NCBI RefSeq assembly: GCF_023155275.1
Contig: NZ_JALMUV010000009.1
Span: forward strand, 114,176-178,175
Direction: 5' to 3'
Origin: Streptomyces rhizoryzae
Lineage (GTDB): Bacteria > Actinomycetota > Actinomycetes > Streptomycetales > Streptomycetaceae
DNA: 64,000 bases
Made by a program: the position numbers and the translations under genes. The notes under the pieces were generated by a model that saw only the letters and a program-made list of their open reading frames with translations, was not told where the DNA came from and made no database searches. Below are positions 33,667 through 42,544 of the stretch, in pieces (positions within the stretch are counted from its first letter, which is position 1; each line of letters opens with the position of its first letter).

Positions 33667-35388
33667 TCAGAGACCGAGTTCGGTCTCGAACTCCGCGGCC
33701 TCCAGGATCTGCTTGACCGTGGTCAGGTAGCGGGCCGCGTCGGCACCGTCCACCAGGCGGTGGTCGTAGGAGAGCGACAGGTAGGTCATGTCGCGCACCG
33801 CGATGGTCTCGCCGAGGTCCGGGTGGTTGATGACCACCGGACGCTTGACGGTGGCGCCGATGCCCAGGATGGCGACCTGGTTCGGCGGCACGATGACCGT
33901 GTCGAACAGCGCACCGCGCGACCCGGTGTTGGAGATGGTGAAGGTCGCACCGGACAGCTCGTCCGGGGTGATCTTGCTGGCCCGGACCTTGCCCGCCAGC
34001 TCCGCGGTCTTCCGGGAGATGCCGGCGATGTTGAGGTCACCCGCGCCCTTGATGACCGGGGTCATCAGGCCCTTCTCCGCGTCCACCGCGATACCGACGT
34101 TCTCGGTGTCGAAGTAGGTGATGGTGCCCTCGTCCTCGTTGATCCGGGCGTTGACGACCGGGTGGGCCTTCAGCGCCTGGACGGCGGCCTTGACGAAGAA
34201 CGGCATCGGGGAGAGCTTGACGCCCTCACGCTGCGCGAACGCGTCCTTGGCACGGGCGCGCATCCGCATGATCGCGGTGATGTCCACCTCGACGACGGAG
34301 GTCAGCTGCGCCTGGCCGTGCAGCGCCTTCATCATGTTGTCGCCGATGACCTTGCGCATCCGCGGCATCTTGACGGTCTGCCCGCGCAGCGGGGAGACCT
34401 CCAGCGCCGGGGCCTTGGACGGCGCGGCGGCGGCCGGTGCGGCCGGAGCCGGCGCGGCGGCCTTGAGCGCCTCGGCGGCGGCGATGACGTCCTGCTTGCG
34501 GATCCGGCCACCGACACCGGTGCCCTTGACCGTGGCGAGGTTGACGCCGTTCTCCGCGGCCAGCTTGCGCACCAGCGGCGTGACGTAGGCGCCGTCCGCC
34601 TCACCCGCCGCCGGGGCGGGGGTGACCGGCGCGGGCTGCGCGGCCGGAGCCGGAGCCGGAGCCGGCGCGGGGGCCGGAGCCGGGGCGGCGGCGGCCGGGG
34701 CCGGCTCGGGCTTGGCGGCCGGAGCGGGCGCGGGCTCGGCGGCGGGCGCCGGAGCAGCCGGGGCCGGGGCGGCGGCCGGGGCCGCGCCCTTGGCGCCGAT
34801 CACCGCGAGCTTGGCGCCGACCTCGGCGGTCTCGTCCTCGCCCACGACGATCTCCAGCAGCACACCGGAGGCCGGGGCCGGGATCTCGGTGTCGACCTTG
34901 TCGGTGGAGACCTCCAGCAGCGGCTCGTCGGCCGAGACCTCCTCGCCGACCTCCTTCAGCCAGCGGGTGACGGTGCCCTCGGTGACGGACTCGCCGAGCG
35001 CCGGGAGGACCACGTCGGTGCCCTCGGCACCGCCCGCGGGGGCGGCGGCGGGGGCGGGCTCGGCCGCGGGGGCCGGGGCCGGCTCGGGCTGCGCGGCCGG
35101 GGCCGGGGCCTCGGCGGCGGCCGGCGCCGGGGCGGCGGCGGGGGCGCCGCTGCCGTCGTCGATGAGGGCCAGCTCGGCGCCGACCTCCACCGTCTCGTCC
35201 TCGGCCACCTTGATGGAGGCCAGCACGCCGGAGGCCGGCGCGGGGATCTCGGTGTCGACCTTGTCGGTGGAGACCTCCAGCAGCGGCTCGTCGGCCTCGA
35301 CGCGCTCGCCCTCGGCCTTCAGCCAACGGGTGACGGTGCCCTCGGTGACGCTCTCGCCGAGCGCCGGCAGGGTTACGGAAACCGCCAT
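33667..35388 (-). CDS. sucB: Dihydrolipoamide acyltransferase E2 (2-oxoacid dehydrogenase complex), SucB-type
   Basis: A protein of 573 residues from ATG 35388, with GGAGCAAC upstream. It has two near-identical N-terminal lipoyl domains (lysine in [13 protein letters not shown], near residues 43 and 164), each followed by long Ala/Pro-rich linkers; a peripheral-subunit-binding domain ([19 protein letters not shown]); and a C-terminal catalytic domain with the active His in [16 protein letters not shown]. Annotation as SucB follows the family name, but in actinobacteria this E2 is thought to serve both pyruvate and 2-oxoglutarate complexes. It is 54 bases after lpd, likely one operon. Confidence 0.95.
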   Translation of the reverse strand: MAVSVTLPALGESVTEGTVTRWLKAEGERVEADEPLLEVSTDKVDTEIPAPASGVLASIKVAEDETVEVGAELALIDDGSGAPAAAPAPAAAEAPAPAAQPEPAPAPAAEPAPAAAPAGGAEGTDVVLPALGESVTEGTVTRWLKEVGEEVSADEPLLEVSTDKVDTEIPAPASGVLLEIVVGEDETAEVGAKLAVIGAKGAAPAAAPAPAAPAPAAEPAPAPAAKPEPAPAAAAPAPAPAPAPAPAPAAQPAPVTPAPAAGEADGAYVTPLVRKLAAENGVNLATVKGTGVGGRIRKQDVIAAAEALKAAAPAPAAPAAAAPSKAPALEVSPLRGQTVKMPRMRKVIGDNMMKALHGQAQLTSVVEVDITAIMRMRARAKDAFAQREGVKLSPMPFFVKAAVQALKAHPVVNARINEDEGTITYFDTENVGIAVDAEKGLMTPVIKGAGDLNIAGISRKTAELAGKVRASKITPDELSGATFTISNTGSRGALFDTVIVPPNQVAILGIGATVKRPVVINHPDLGETIAVRDMTYLSLSYDHRLVDGADAARYLTTVKQILEAAEFETELGL

Positions 35389-35442
35389 GGTTTCAGTTGC
35401 TCCTATCGCAAGTACGGATGTGGTCGCGCCCGGGACTGGGGG

Positions 35443-36831
35443 TCAGTCGTGGGAGTGGAGGGGCTTGCCGGCCAGGGCCAGGTGGGCCTCGCCGAGCGCC
35501 TCGTTCTGCGTCGGGTGCGCGTGGATGAGCTGCGCAACCTCGGCCGGCAGGGCTTCCCAGTTGTAGACCAGCTGGGCCTCGCCGACCTGCTCGCCCATAC
35601 GGTCACCGACCATGTGGACGCCGACCACGGCACCGTCCTTGACCTGGACGAGCTTGATCTCGCCCGAGGTCTTCAGGATCTTGCTCTTGCCGTTGCCCGC
35701 AAGGTTGTACTTCAGTGCCACGACCTTGTCCGCGCCGTACAGCTCCTTGGCCTTGGCCTCGGTGATACCCACCGACGCGACCTCGGGGTGGCAGTACGTG
35801 ACGCGCGGGACGCCGTCGTAGTCGATCGGGACGACCTTCTGGCCGGCCAGCCGCTCCGCCACCAGCATGCCCTCGGCGAAGCCGACGTGCGCGAGCTGGA
35901 GCGTGGGGACGAGGTCGCCGACGGCCGAGATGGTCGGCACGTTGGTCTGCATGTACTCGTCGACCAGGACGTAGCCGCGGTCCATCGCGACGCCCTGCTC
36001 CTCGTAGCCCAGACCGGCGGAGACCGGGCCGCGGCCGATGGCGACCAGCAGCACCTCCGCCTCGAAGGTCTTGCCGTCGGCGAGGGTGACCTTGACGCCG
36101 TCGGCGGTGTACTCGGCCGCCTCGAAGAAGGTGCCGAGGTTGAACTTGATGCCCCGCTTGCGGAAGGCCCGCTCCAGCAGCTTGGAGCTGTTCTCGTCCT
36201 CGACCGGGACGAGGTGCTTGAGGCCCTCGATGATCGTGACGTCGGTGCCGAAGGACTTCCACGCCGAGGCGAACTCGACGCCGATCACGCCGCCGCCCAG
36301 GATGATCGCGGACTTCGGGACGCGGTCCAGCTTCAGGGCGTGGTCGGAGGAGATGATGCGGTTGCCGTCGATCTCCAGACCCGGCAGCGACTTCGGCACC
36401 GAGCCGGTCGCGAGCAGGATGTGGCGGCCCTGGACCTGCTGGCCGTTCACGGCGACCGAGGTCGGGGAGGACAGCCGGCCCTCACCCTCGATGTAGGTGA
36501 CCTTGCGGGAGGCGATCAGGCCCTGGAGGCCCTTGTACAGGCCCGAGATGACCTCGTCCTTGTACTTGTGGACCGCCTCGATGTCGATGCCCTCGAAGGT
36601 GGCCTTCACGCCGAACTGCTCGCTCTCGCGGGCCTGGTCGGCGATCTCGCCGGCGTGCAGCAGAGCCTTCGTGGGGATGCAGCCGTTGTGCAGGCAGGTG
36701 CCGCCGACCTTGCCCTTCTCGATCAGGGCGACGTCCAGACCCAGCTGCGCCCCGCGCAGGGCAGCGGCGTAACCGCCGCTACCGCCTCCGAGGATCACTA
36801 GGTCGAAAACGGTGCTGGCGTCGTTCGCCAC
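35443..36831 (-). CDS. lpdA: Dihydrolipoyl dehydrogenase (E3)
   Basis: A protein of 462 residues; GTG 36831 (VANDASTVFDLVILGGGSGG) is chosen because GGAGG lies seven bases before it. It reoxidises the lipoyl arms of E2 with FAD and NAD+. Visible are the FAD loop LVILGGGSGGYAAALRGAQL, the redox disulfide in GGTCLHNGCIPTK, the NAD loop IILGGGVIGVEFAS, and the C-terminal base in HAHPTQNEA. It leads the lpd-sucB operon; the promoter must lie between 36832 and the pepA terminator. Confidence 0.97.
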   Translation of the reverse strand: MANDASTVFDLVILGGGSGGYAAALRGAQLGLDVALIEKGKVGGTCLHNGCIPTKALLHAGEIADQARESEQFGVKATFEGIDIEAVHKYKDEVISGLYKGLQGLIASRKVTYIEGEGRLSSPTSVAVNGQQVQGRHILLATGSVPKSLPGLEIDGNRIISSDHALKLDRVPKSAIILGGGVIGVEFASAWKSFGTDVTIIEGLKHLVPVEDENSSKLLERAFRKRGIKFNLGTFFEAAEYTADGVKVTLADGKTFEAEVLLVAIGRGPVSAGLGYEEQGVAMDRGYVLVDEYMQTNVPTISAVGDLVPTLQLAHVGFAEGMLVAERLAGQKVVPIDYDGVPRVTYCHPEVASVGITEAKAKELYGADKVVALKYNLAGNGKSKILKTSGEIKLVQVKDGAVVGVHMVGDRMGEQVGEAQLVYNWEALPAEVAQLIHAHPTQNEALGEAHLALAGKPLHSHD

Positions 36832-37086
36832 GTCACGTCCTCCATGCATGGGTGCGCCGGAGCCGGTCGTCGGTGACCGGACCGCGGCTGTTGTTCGGCC
36901 GCTTTAACTTCGGCCCTGGGTAAGGGGGGCCCTGTCCTGCCGAGAACCCATCTTCGCACTTGTTCGGTGAAGGCGGGACGCGGGGCCGGGCTCCGGGCGG
37001 CCGATCAGCCGCCCGAGCGGGGTTACTGGTGCGTACTCACGTGCGGATTTCGTTGAGGGCGAACACGCCGTGGTCGGCGTACCGAC
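36832..37086. promoter_or_regulatory. Promoter-bearing gap before lpdA
   Basis: No gene is seen between lpdA and the pepA terminator hairpins. The plus strand around 36902-36960 (TTTAACTTCGGCCCTGGG, ACCCATCTTCGCACTTG) is the least GC-rich part and probably holds the minus-strand promoter of lpd-sucB. No operator resembling the aceE palindrome is visible. Confidence 0.35.
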
Positions 37087-37138
37087 GGCCCCGGGCGCGG
37101 CGGGCCCGGGGCCGTTCGGCACGGTCCCTGCGGGACCG
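37087..37138 (-). terminator. Two stacked hairpins downstream of pepA
   Basis: The hairpin nearer the stop is CGGTCCC/GGGACCG (37122-37138) and the farther is GGCCCCGGGC/GCCCGGGGCC (37087-37113, 10 bp perfect). They begin three bases after the pepA stop on the minus strand. Confidence 0.8.
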
Positions 37139-37140
37139 GG

Positions 37141-38682
37141 TCAGCCCAGGTCGCCGTCGGCGGTGCGCTCGGCCAGCCGCAGCAGGGTGCGGACCGCGGA
37201 GCCGGTGCCGCCCTTGGGGGTGTAGCCCCAGGGTGCGCCCTCGTGGAAGGCCGGGCCGGCGATGTCCAGGTGCGCCCAGGGGATGCCCTCGCCGACGAAC
37301 TCCTTCAGGAAGAGCCCGGCGACCAGGCCGCCGCCCATCCGGTCACCCATGTTGGCGAGGTCGGCGACCGGGGAGTCCATGCCCTTGCGCAGCTCGGCCG
37401 GGAGCGGCATCGGCCAGGACTGCTCGCCGACCTCCTCGGCGATCTCGTGGATCCCGGTGCGGAACGCGTCGTCGTTGGCCATGATCCCGAAGGTGCGGTT
37501 GCCCAGCGCCAGCACCATCGCGCCGGTCAGGGTCGCCACGTCGACGATCGCGTCCGGGGCCTCCTCGCAGGCCCGGGCCAGCGCGTCGGCCAGGACCAGC
37601 CGGCCCTCGGCGTCGGTGTTGAGCACCTCGACGGTCTTGCCGCTGTACATGGTCAGCACGTCGCCGGGGCGGGTGGCGGAGCCGGACGGCATGTTCTCGG
37701 CGAGCGCCAGCCAGCCGGTGACGTTCACCGGGACGTCCAGCCGGGCGGCGGCCACCACCGCGGCGAAGACCGCCGCGGCGCCGCTCATGTCGCACTTCAT
37801 GGTCTCGTTGTGGCCGGCCGGCTTGAGCGAGATGCCGCCCGAGTCGTAGGTGATGCCCTTGCCGACCAGGGCGAGGGTCTTGACCGCCTCGGGGTGGGTG
37901 TGCGCGATCCGCACCAGCCGCGGCGGGGCGTCCGAGCCCTGGCCGACGCCCAGCAGGCCGCCGTAGCCGCCCTTCTTGAGCGCCTTCTCGTCCAGCACCT
38001 CGACGGTGAGGCCGAACTCCTTGGCGGCGGCCTGGGCTTCGGCCGCGAACTGCTTGGGGTCCAGGGCGTTGGAGGGGGTGTTGATCAGGTCGCGGGCGCG
38101 GTTGATCTCCGCGGCGAGCACCTGGGCGCGCTCCGCGGCCGCCTTGAACTCCTTGTCCCGCGGCTTGCCGCCGAGGACGGTGGCCTCGGCCAGCGGCGCC
38201 GACTTGGCGTCGTTCTTGCGGGCCTTGGCGTCCTTGCCGGCCGCGCCGTTGCTGCGGAACGCGGTGAAGGTGTACGCGCCGAGCAGTGCGCCCTCGCCCA
38301 CCGCGGCGGCCGCCGCGGCATCCTCGACGGGCAGGGCGAAGGCGGCCTTCTTGGTGCCGGTCAGCGCCCGGGCCGCGCTGCCCGCCGCGCGGCGCAGCGC
38401 CTCGTGGCCGTAGGCGCCGTCCTCGGGGGCGTCGCCCAGGCCGGCCGCCAGCACGACCGGCGCCTTGACGCCGTCGGCCGCGGGCAGCTTGGTCACCTCG
38501 CCCTCGGCACCACTCGCGCCGAGGTTCTCCAGCACGGCGGCGAGCTTGCCGCCGAACGCCTCCTCCACGGCCTCGGCGCCGGGCGCCACCACGACGCCCT
38601 TGGGGCCCTTGGCGACGCCGACGACGACGGCATCCGCACGCACCGTTGCGGCGGAAGAAGTACTGAGGGTCAGTGCAGTCAC
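37141..38682 (-). CDS. pepA: Leucyl aminopeptidase (M17)
   Basis: A protein of 513 residues, GTG 38682 with AGGA upstream. It cleaves N-terminal residues, leucine preferred, using two metal ions. The signature NTDAEGRLVLADAL is exact, and LVGKGITYDSGGISLKP, MKCDMSGAAAVFA and SWPMPLPAELRKGM provide the metal-binding and substrate residues. The N-terminal 170 residues are the variable regulatory domain. It is 308 bases upstream of lpd, separated by terminators. Confidence 0.96.
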   Translation of the reverse strand: MTALTLSTSSAATVRADAVVVGVAKGPKGVVVAPGAEAVEEAFGGKLAAVLENLGASGAEGEVTKLPAADGVKAPVVLAAGLGDAPEDGAYGHEALRRAAGSAARALTGTKKAAFALPVEDAAAAAAVGEGALLGAYTFTAFRSNGAAGKDAKARKNDAKSAPLAEATVLGGKPRDKEFKAAAERAQVLAAEINRARDLINTPSNALDPKQFAAEAQAAAKEFGLTVEVLDEKALKKGGYGGLLGVGQGSDAPPRLVRIAHTHPEAVKTLALVGKGITYDSGGISLKPAGHNETMKCDMSGAAAVFAAVVAAARLDVPVNVTGWLALAENMPSGSATRPGDVLTMYSGKTVEVLNTDAEGRLVLADALARACEEAPDAIVDVATLTGAMVLALGNRTFGIMANDDAFRTGIHEIAEEVGEQSWPMPLPAELRKGMDSPVADLANMGDRMGGGLVAGLFLKEFVGEGIPWAHLDIAGPAFHEGAPWGYTPKGGTGSAVRTLLRLAERTADGDLG

Positions 38683-38871
38683 GGTGATGAAGGTCCTGTT
38701 CCGTCCGGGGAATCCGTTTCGCGCTCATGCGCTGCTGCGGCCGAGCCTACGCTCGGCGGCGCCGCCGGGGCCGGGTGGTTACGGCACCGCGACCTGACGG
38801 GACCTCCCGCGATACCGGCCGGGCCCCTCAACATCCCCGATACACAAGGGAGTTGACGTTCCGCGGGGAAT

Positions 38872-39672
38872 TCAGCCGAGCGTGAGCAGGATCAGCGCGG
38901 TGAGCCCGGCGGTCTCCGCGAGCGCGCCGAAGACATCGCCGGTGACCCCGCCGAACCGCCGCCGGCAGTGCCGCAGCAGCACCTCCCCGGCCGCCAGGCC
39001 CAGCACCGCGGCCAGCGCCGCGCGCAGCGCGCCGTACGGGCCGCCGGCCCCGGCGCCCACCAGCGCGCAGCCGAGCGCCGCCAGCCCCGCGCACCCGGCC
39101 GCGGCCGGCCCCGGTACCGTCCCGGCGACCACCGCGCCGAGCCCCTCCGGGCGGGCCGCCGGCACCCCCGCCCGGGAGGCCAGGGTCAGCGCCGCGCGCG
39201 CGGTGACCGCCGCCACCAGCGCGCCGGCCGCCCCGGCCGCCCAGCCCGCCGCGTACAACCCGGCCAGCGCGGCCACCTGCGCGAGCAGCGCGAACAGCAG
39301 CGTGACCACACCGAACGGGCCGATGTCGGAGCGCTTCATGATGCGCAGCGCCTCGGCGGCCGGTTTGCCGCTGCCCAGTCCGTCCGCGGTGTCCGCCAGC
39401 CCGTCCAGGTGCAGGCCCCGGGTGAGCACCGCGGGCACCACGGCGCTGCCGACCGCGGCCAGCAGCGGTCCGCCGCCGAGCAGCAGCAGGGCGCCGCCCA
39501 GCGCCGCCGCGCAGCCGCCGACCACCAGCCCGGCCAGCGGCGCGCACACCATGCCGCCCCGGGCCGCCGGCCGGTCCCAGCGCGCCACCCGCACCGGCAG
39601 CACGGTCAGCGTCCCGAAGGCGAAGCGGAGGGCGTCGGCGGGGGAGAGGCGTGGGGGCGCGGTGTCGGTCAC
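38872..39672 (-). CDS. cobS: Adenosylcobinamide-GDP ribazoletransferase (cobalamin synthase)
   Basis: A protein of 266 residues from GTG/ATG near 39672 (MTDTAPPRLSPADALRF). It is an integral membrane enzyme joining adenosylcobinamide-GDP with alpha-ribazole, the last cobalamin ring-assembly step. The conserved loops are TRGLHLDGLADTADGLGSG, MKRSDIGPFGVVTLL and FGGVTGDVFGALAE, between multiple Ala/Leu-rich spans. It lies last in the minus-strand run cobU, methyltransferase-like gene, cobT, membrane protein, cobS. Confidence 0.95.
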   Translation of the reverse strand: MTDTAPPRLSPADALRFAFGTLTVLPVRVARWDRPAARGGMVCAPLAGLVVGGCAAALGGALLLLGGGPLLAAVGSAVVPAVLTRGLHLDGLADTADGLGSGKPAAEALRIMKRSDIGPFGVVTLLFALLAQVAALAGLYAAGWAAGAAGALVAAVTARAALTLASRAGVPAARPEGLGAVVAGTVPGPAAAGCAGLAALGCALVGAGAGGPYGALRAALAAVLGLAAGEVLLRHCRRRFGGVTGDVFGALAETAGLTALILLTLG

Positions 39673-39731
39673 CGCGGCAGGTTACCCGGGGCCCGGGCGC
39701 GCCGGACCCGGCCGGGCGCCCGCGGACCGGC

Positions 39732-40457
39732 TCACTCCGGGCGGTCCCGGCCGCGCACCCGCTGCGGGTCGCGCGGTTTCCGCGGCCACCAGCGGTCGCC
39801 GGCCAGGCAGAGGGCCAGGACCAGTGCGACCGCCGCGACGTGCTCCTTGCCCGCCAGGTTGTTCTTGATGAACGCCACCTCCACCACCATCGCGACGACC
39901 ACCCCGACGCAGGTGAAGCGGGCCCGGTAGCGCCAGCACACCGCCACCGCCAGGCCGACCACCGCCGCCGACGGACCGGAGTCGATCACGTACCGGTCGG
40001 CGTCCGGCAGGCCGAACGGCGGGCCGGAGCCCAGCCACAGGCAGAAGCGGGCGTAGAGCGTCCCGGCGAGCGTGGCCGCGTAGGCGACGAGCAGGGTCTG
40101 CCGCCGCCCCAGGCAGATCTCGGCGACCCCGAAGACCACCAGGACCTGCGCCAGCGCGCCCCATACCGGCAGGTCCAGCGCGGGGACGAAGAGCGACAGC
40201 GGGGTGCGCAGCAGCGTCACCCACAGGCGCTCGGCCGCCTGCACCCAGCCGATGCAGCCCACCAGGCGAAGGCCCCAGGACTGGCTCTGGACGAAGTGGA
40301 AGAACAGCGTCAGCGTCACCGCGGTCAGGGTCAGCGGGACGGCCCGCAGCCGCCGGGCCGCCAGTGCCGACCGCACGGTCCGGGCGATCGGGCCCCACTC
40401 GGCACGCGCGGCGCGCCGCACGACGGCCACCGCCCGCCCGGCCCGGGCGTCGCTCAT
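39732..40457 (-). CDS. Polytopic membrane protein, possibly rhomboid-like
   Basis: A protein of 241 residues from ATG 40457 (MSDARAGRAVAVVRRAARAE), with GGAG about nine bases upstream; the longer frame is not supported. About six hydrophobic segments are visible (VPLTLTAVTLTLFFHFV, LAQVLVVFGVAEICLG, LLVAYAATLAGTLYARF, AAVVGLAVAVCW, FTCVGVVVAMVVEVAF, VAAVALVLALCLAG). The pair DSGPSAAVVGLA and LAGKEHVAAVAL sits where rhomboid Ser and His motifs would be, so it may be a second rhomboid-like protein of the window. It lies between cobT and cobS; a cobalamin role is not indicated. Confidence 0.65.
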   Translation of the reverse strand: MSDARAGRAVAVVRRAARAEWGPIARTVRSALAARRLRAVPLTLTAVTLTLFFHFVQSQSWGLRLVGCIGWVQAAERLWVTLLRTPLSLFVPALDLPVWGALAQVLVVFGVAEICLGRRQTLLVAYAATLAGTLYARFCLWLGSGPPFGLPDADRYVIDSGPSAAVVGLAVAVCWRYRARFTCVGVVVAMVVEVAFIKNNLAGKEHVAAVALVLALCLAGDRWWPRKPRDPQRVRGRDRPE

Positions 40458-40752
40458 CTCACGTTCTCCCCCTGCTCGCGGTCCGGCCGCTCCGGCGGAC
40501 CCTGCCGGGAGCGGCACGGCGGCGGCACCGGTTGTGCGCCCGGCCGCGACCCTTGTGCGAAGACGGACCGGGACCTCGCGGAGTTGAGCGGGCGCGGAGT
40601 GATCTCCGCCTCGCCCGTCCATGGAGCACGGTGGCGGTCTTCCTCCGCACTCACCCGGTGTCTCCCGATAAAAACGTCCAAACCGCGATCTTACGGGGAG
40701 CGCTTGGGGGCCGCGCGGGCGGCCGGGTGCGGGGCGGTGCGCGGGGGCCGGG

Positions 40753-41799
40753 TCAGTCGCGGGCCGGCAGTTCGGCCGCCAGCGCCGCGGCGGCCCGGAC
40801 CAGCGGCAGGGCCAGCAGCGCCCCGGTGCCCTCGCCGGCCGTGACGCCGTGGTCGAGCAGCGGGGTGAGCGCGATCCGGTCCAGCGCCTTGGCCTGCGCC
40901 GGCTCGCCGCTGGCCTGTCCGGCCACCCACCAGTCCGGCGCCCGGAACGCGACCCGCTGGGCCACCAGCGCGCAGGCCGCGGAGACCACGCCGTCCAGGA
41001 TGACCGGGGTGCGGCGCACTGCGCTCTGGAGCAGGAAGCCGGTGGCCGCGGTCAGGTCGGCGCCGCCGACGGCGGCCAGCAGCTCCAGCTGGTCGCCCAG
41101 GACCGGCCGGGCCCGGCGCAGCGCGTCCCGGATCGCCGCGCACTTGCGCATCCACGCCAAGTCGTCGATCGGCCGCCCGCCCCGGCCGGTGACCACCGAG
41201 GCGTCCGTCCCGCACAGGGCGGCGATCAGGGTGCCGGCGGCGGTGGTGCCGCCCACGCTGAGGTCGCCCAGGACGACCAGGTCGGTGCCGGCGTCCGCCT
41301 CCTCGTCGGCGAGCGCCATGCCGGTCCGGAACGCCGCCTCGGCCTCCGCGGCGGTCAGCGCGTCCTCGGTGTCGATCCGGCCCGAGCCGCGGCGGACCCG
41401 GTGCCGGGTGACCTCGGCCGGCAGCTCGGCCGGGTCGCAGTCCACCGCCATGTCCACCACGCGCACCGGCACCCCGGCCTGCCGGGCCAGCACCGCGGCC
41501 GGGCTGGACCCGTCCAGGACGGCCCGGACCAAATCCTTCGTGCCGCCGGCCGGCCGGGCCGAGACACCCAGCCCCGCCACGCCGTGGTCGCCGGCGAACA
41601 GCAGGGCCTTGGGCCGCTCGACGGGCCGCACCGGCACCCGCTGCTGGACGGCGGCCAGCCAGCCGCCCAGCTCGTCCAGCCGCCCCAGGGCCCCGGGCGG
41701 GACCTCCGTACGGGCCCGCCGCTCCTCGGCGGCACGGCGCAGATCGCTGTCGGGGCGCTCGATCAGCTGGGCGAAGTCATCGAGGTTCAGGGCGCTCAT
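40753..41799 (-). CDS. cobT: Nicotinate-nucleotide--dimethylbenzimidazole phosphoribosyltransferase
   Basis: A protein of 348 residues from ATG 41799 (MSALNLDDFAQLIERPD). It makes alpha-ribazole phosphate, the lower ligand of cobalamin. Typical segments are PPGALGRLDELGGWLAAVQ, KALLFAGDHGVAGLGVSA, GDLSVGGTTAAGTLIAAL, ATGFLLQSAVRRTPVILDG and the catalytic Glu in GEGTGALLALPLV. The start lacks a strong ribosome site and may be coupled to upstream translation. Confidence 0.95.
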   Translation of the reverse strand: MSALNLDDFAQLIERPDSDLRRAAEERRARTEVPPGALGRLDELGGWLAAVQQRVPVRPVERPKALLFAGDHGVAGLGVSARPAGGTKDLVRAVLDGSSPAAVLARQAGVPVRVVDMAVDCDPAELPAEVTRHRVRRGSGRIDTEDALTAAEAEAAFRTGMALADEEADAGTDLVVLGDLSVGGTTAAGTLIAALCGTDASVVTGRGGRPIDDLAWMRKCAAIRDALRRARPVLGDQLELLAAVGGADLTAATGFLLQSAVRRTPVILDGVVSAACALVAQRVAFRAPDWWVAGQASGEPAQAKALDRIALTPLLDHGVTAGEGTGALLALPLVRAAAALAAELPARD

Positions 41800-41867
41800 T
41801 GGGCGCAGATTACCGGCAACCGCGGGCGGGCGGGGGCGGGCCGCCGGGATGCCGCGCCGGTGCTCCG

Positions 41868-42482
41868 TCAGGCGCCGCCGCGGGCCGCGAACCGCACCTC
41901 GCCGACCGCCGTCCGCGCCGCCGGGCGGCGGATCCGGACCGCGGCGACGGCCGGGTGCAGCCGCGCCGCCCGGAGGGCCGTCGCGGTCCACCGGGGCAGC
42001 GCGTCCAGCACCAGCGCCCCGCCGGGGAAGCGCGCCGCGCAGACCGCCACCAGCTCCCCTATCGCGCGGGCCGGCAGCCCGGCGGGCGTCCCGGGCACCG
42101 CGACCACCACCCCGCGCTCCGCCGCGCCCGCCGCCCGCACCGCGTCCGGCCAGCCGGCGCCGGTGCCGGGGCGGGCCGCGGTGTGCCGGCGGGGGGTGTC
42201 CGGCAGCAGCATCCGGCGGGCCGCGGCGTCCGCCGGGGGCAGTACCGACAGCCAGGTCAGCCGCCCGTTGTCCAGCCGCCGAAAGCCGGTCCCCAGGCCC
42301 TCGCCGAGCACCACCACGGTGGCCTCGGGGCGGCACGCCAGATAGCCGCGGACGGCCGCCTCGGCGGCGTCACTCAGCTCACCGGGACCCCGCGGAACGG
42401 AACGCTCCGAAACGCCGCGGGGCAGTCGTACGCCGTGCAGGAAACGCGACAGATGCCCGGAATGCCGGGAAGGTGTGGTCAC
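41868..42482 (-). CDS. SAM-dependent methyltransferase-like protein (LCMT/TcmP type), short
   Basis: A protein of 204 residues, GTG 42482. VVVLGEGLGTGFRRLDNGRL followed by TWLSVLPPADAAARRMLLPD mirrors the SAM site of the leucine-carboxyl/Tcm O-methyltransferase family (DLGAGLDTR...RLDNG), but with Glu-Gly changes in the glycine loop. At about 200 residues it is shorter than the usual 270, missing part of the N-terminal cap. It may be a divergent or non-catalytic member. It sits between cobU and cobT, a strange place for this family; no cobalamin step obviously needs it. Confidence 0.6.
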   Translation of the reverse strand: MTTPSRHSGHLSRFLHGVRLPRGVSERSVPRGPGELSDAAEAAVRGYLACRPEATVVVLGEGLGTGFRRLDNGRLTWLSVLPPADAAARRMLLPDTPRRHTAARPGTGAGWPDAVRAAGAAERGVVVAVPGTPAGLPARAIGELVAVCAARFPGGALVLDALPRWTATALRAARLHPAVAAVRIRRPAARTAVGEVRFAARGGA

Positions 42483-42544
42483 CTACCCAGCGGACCCCCC
42501 GCCGCGCCCGGTGGCAAGCGGACACGGTCCGCGCCGGGCCGCCG

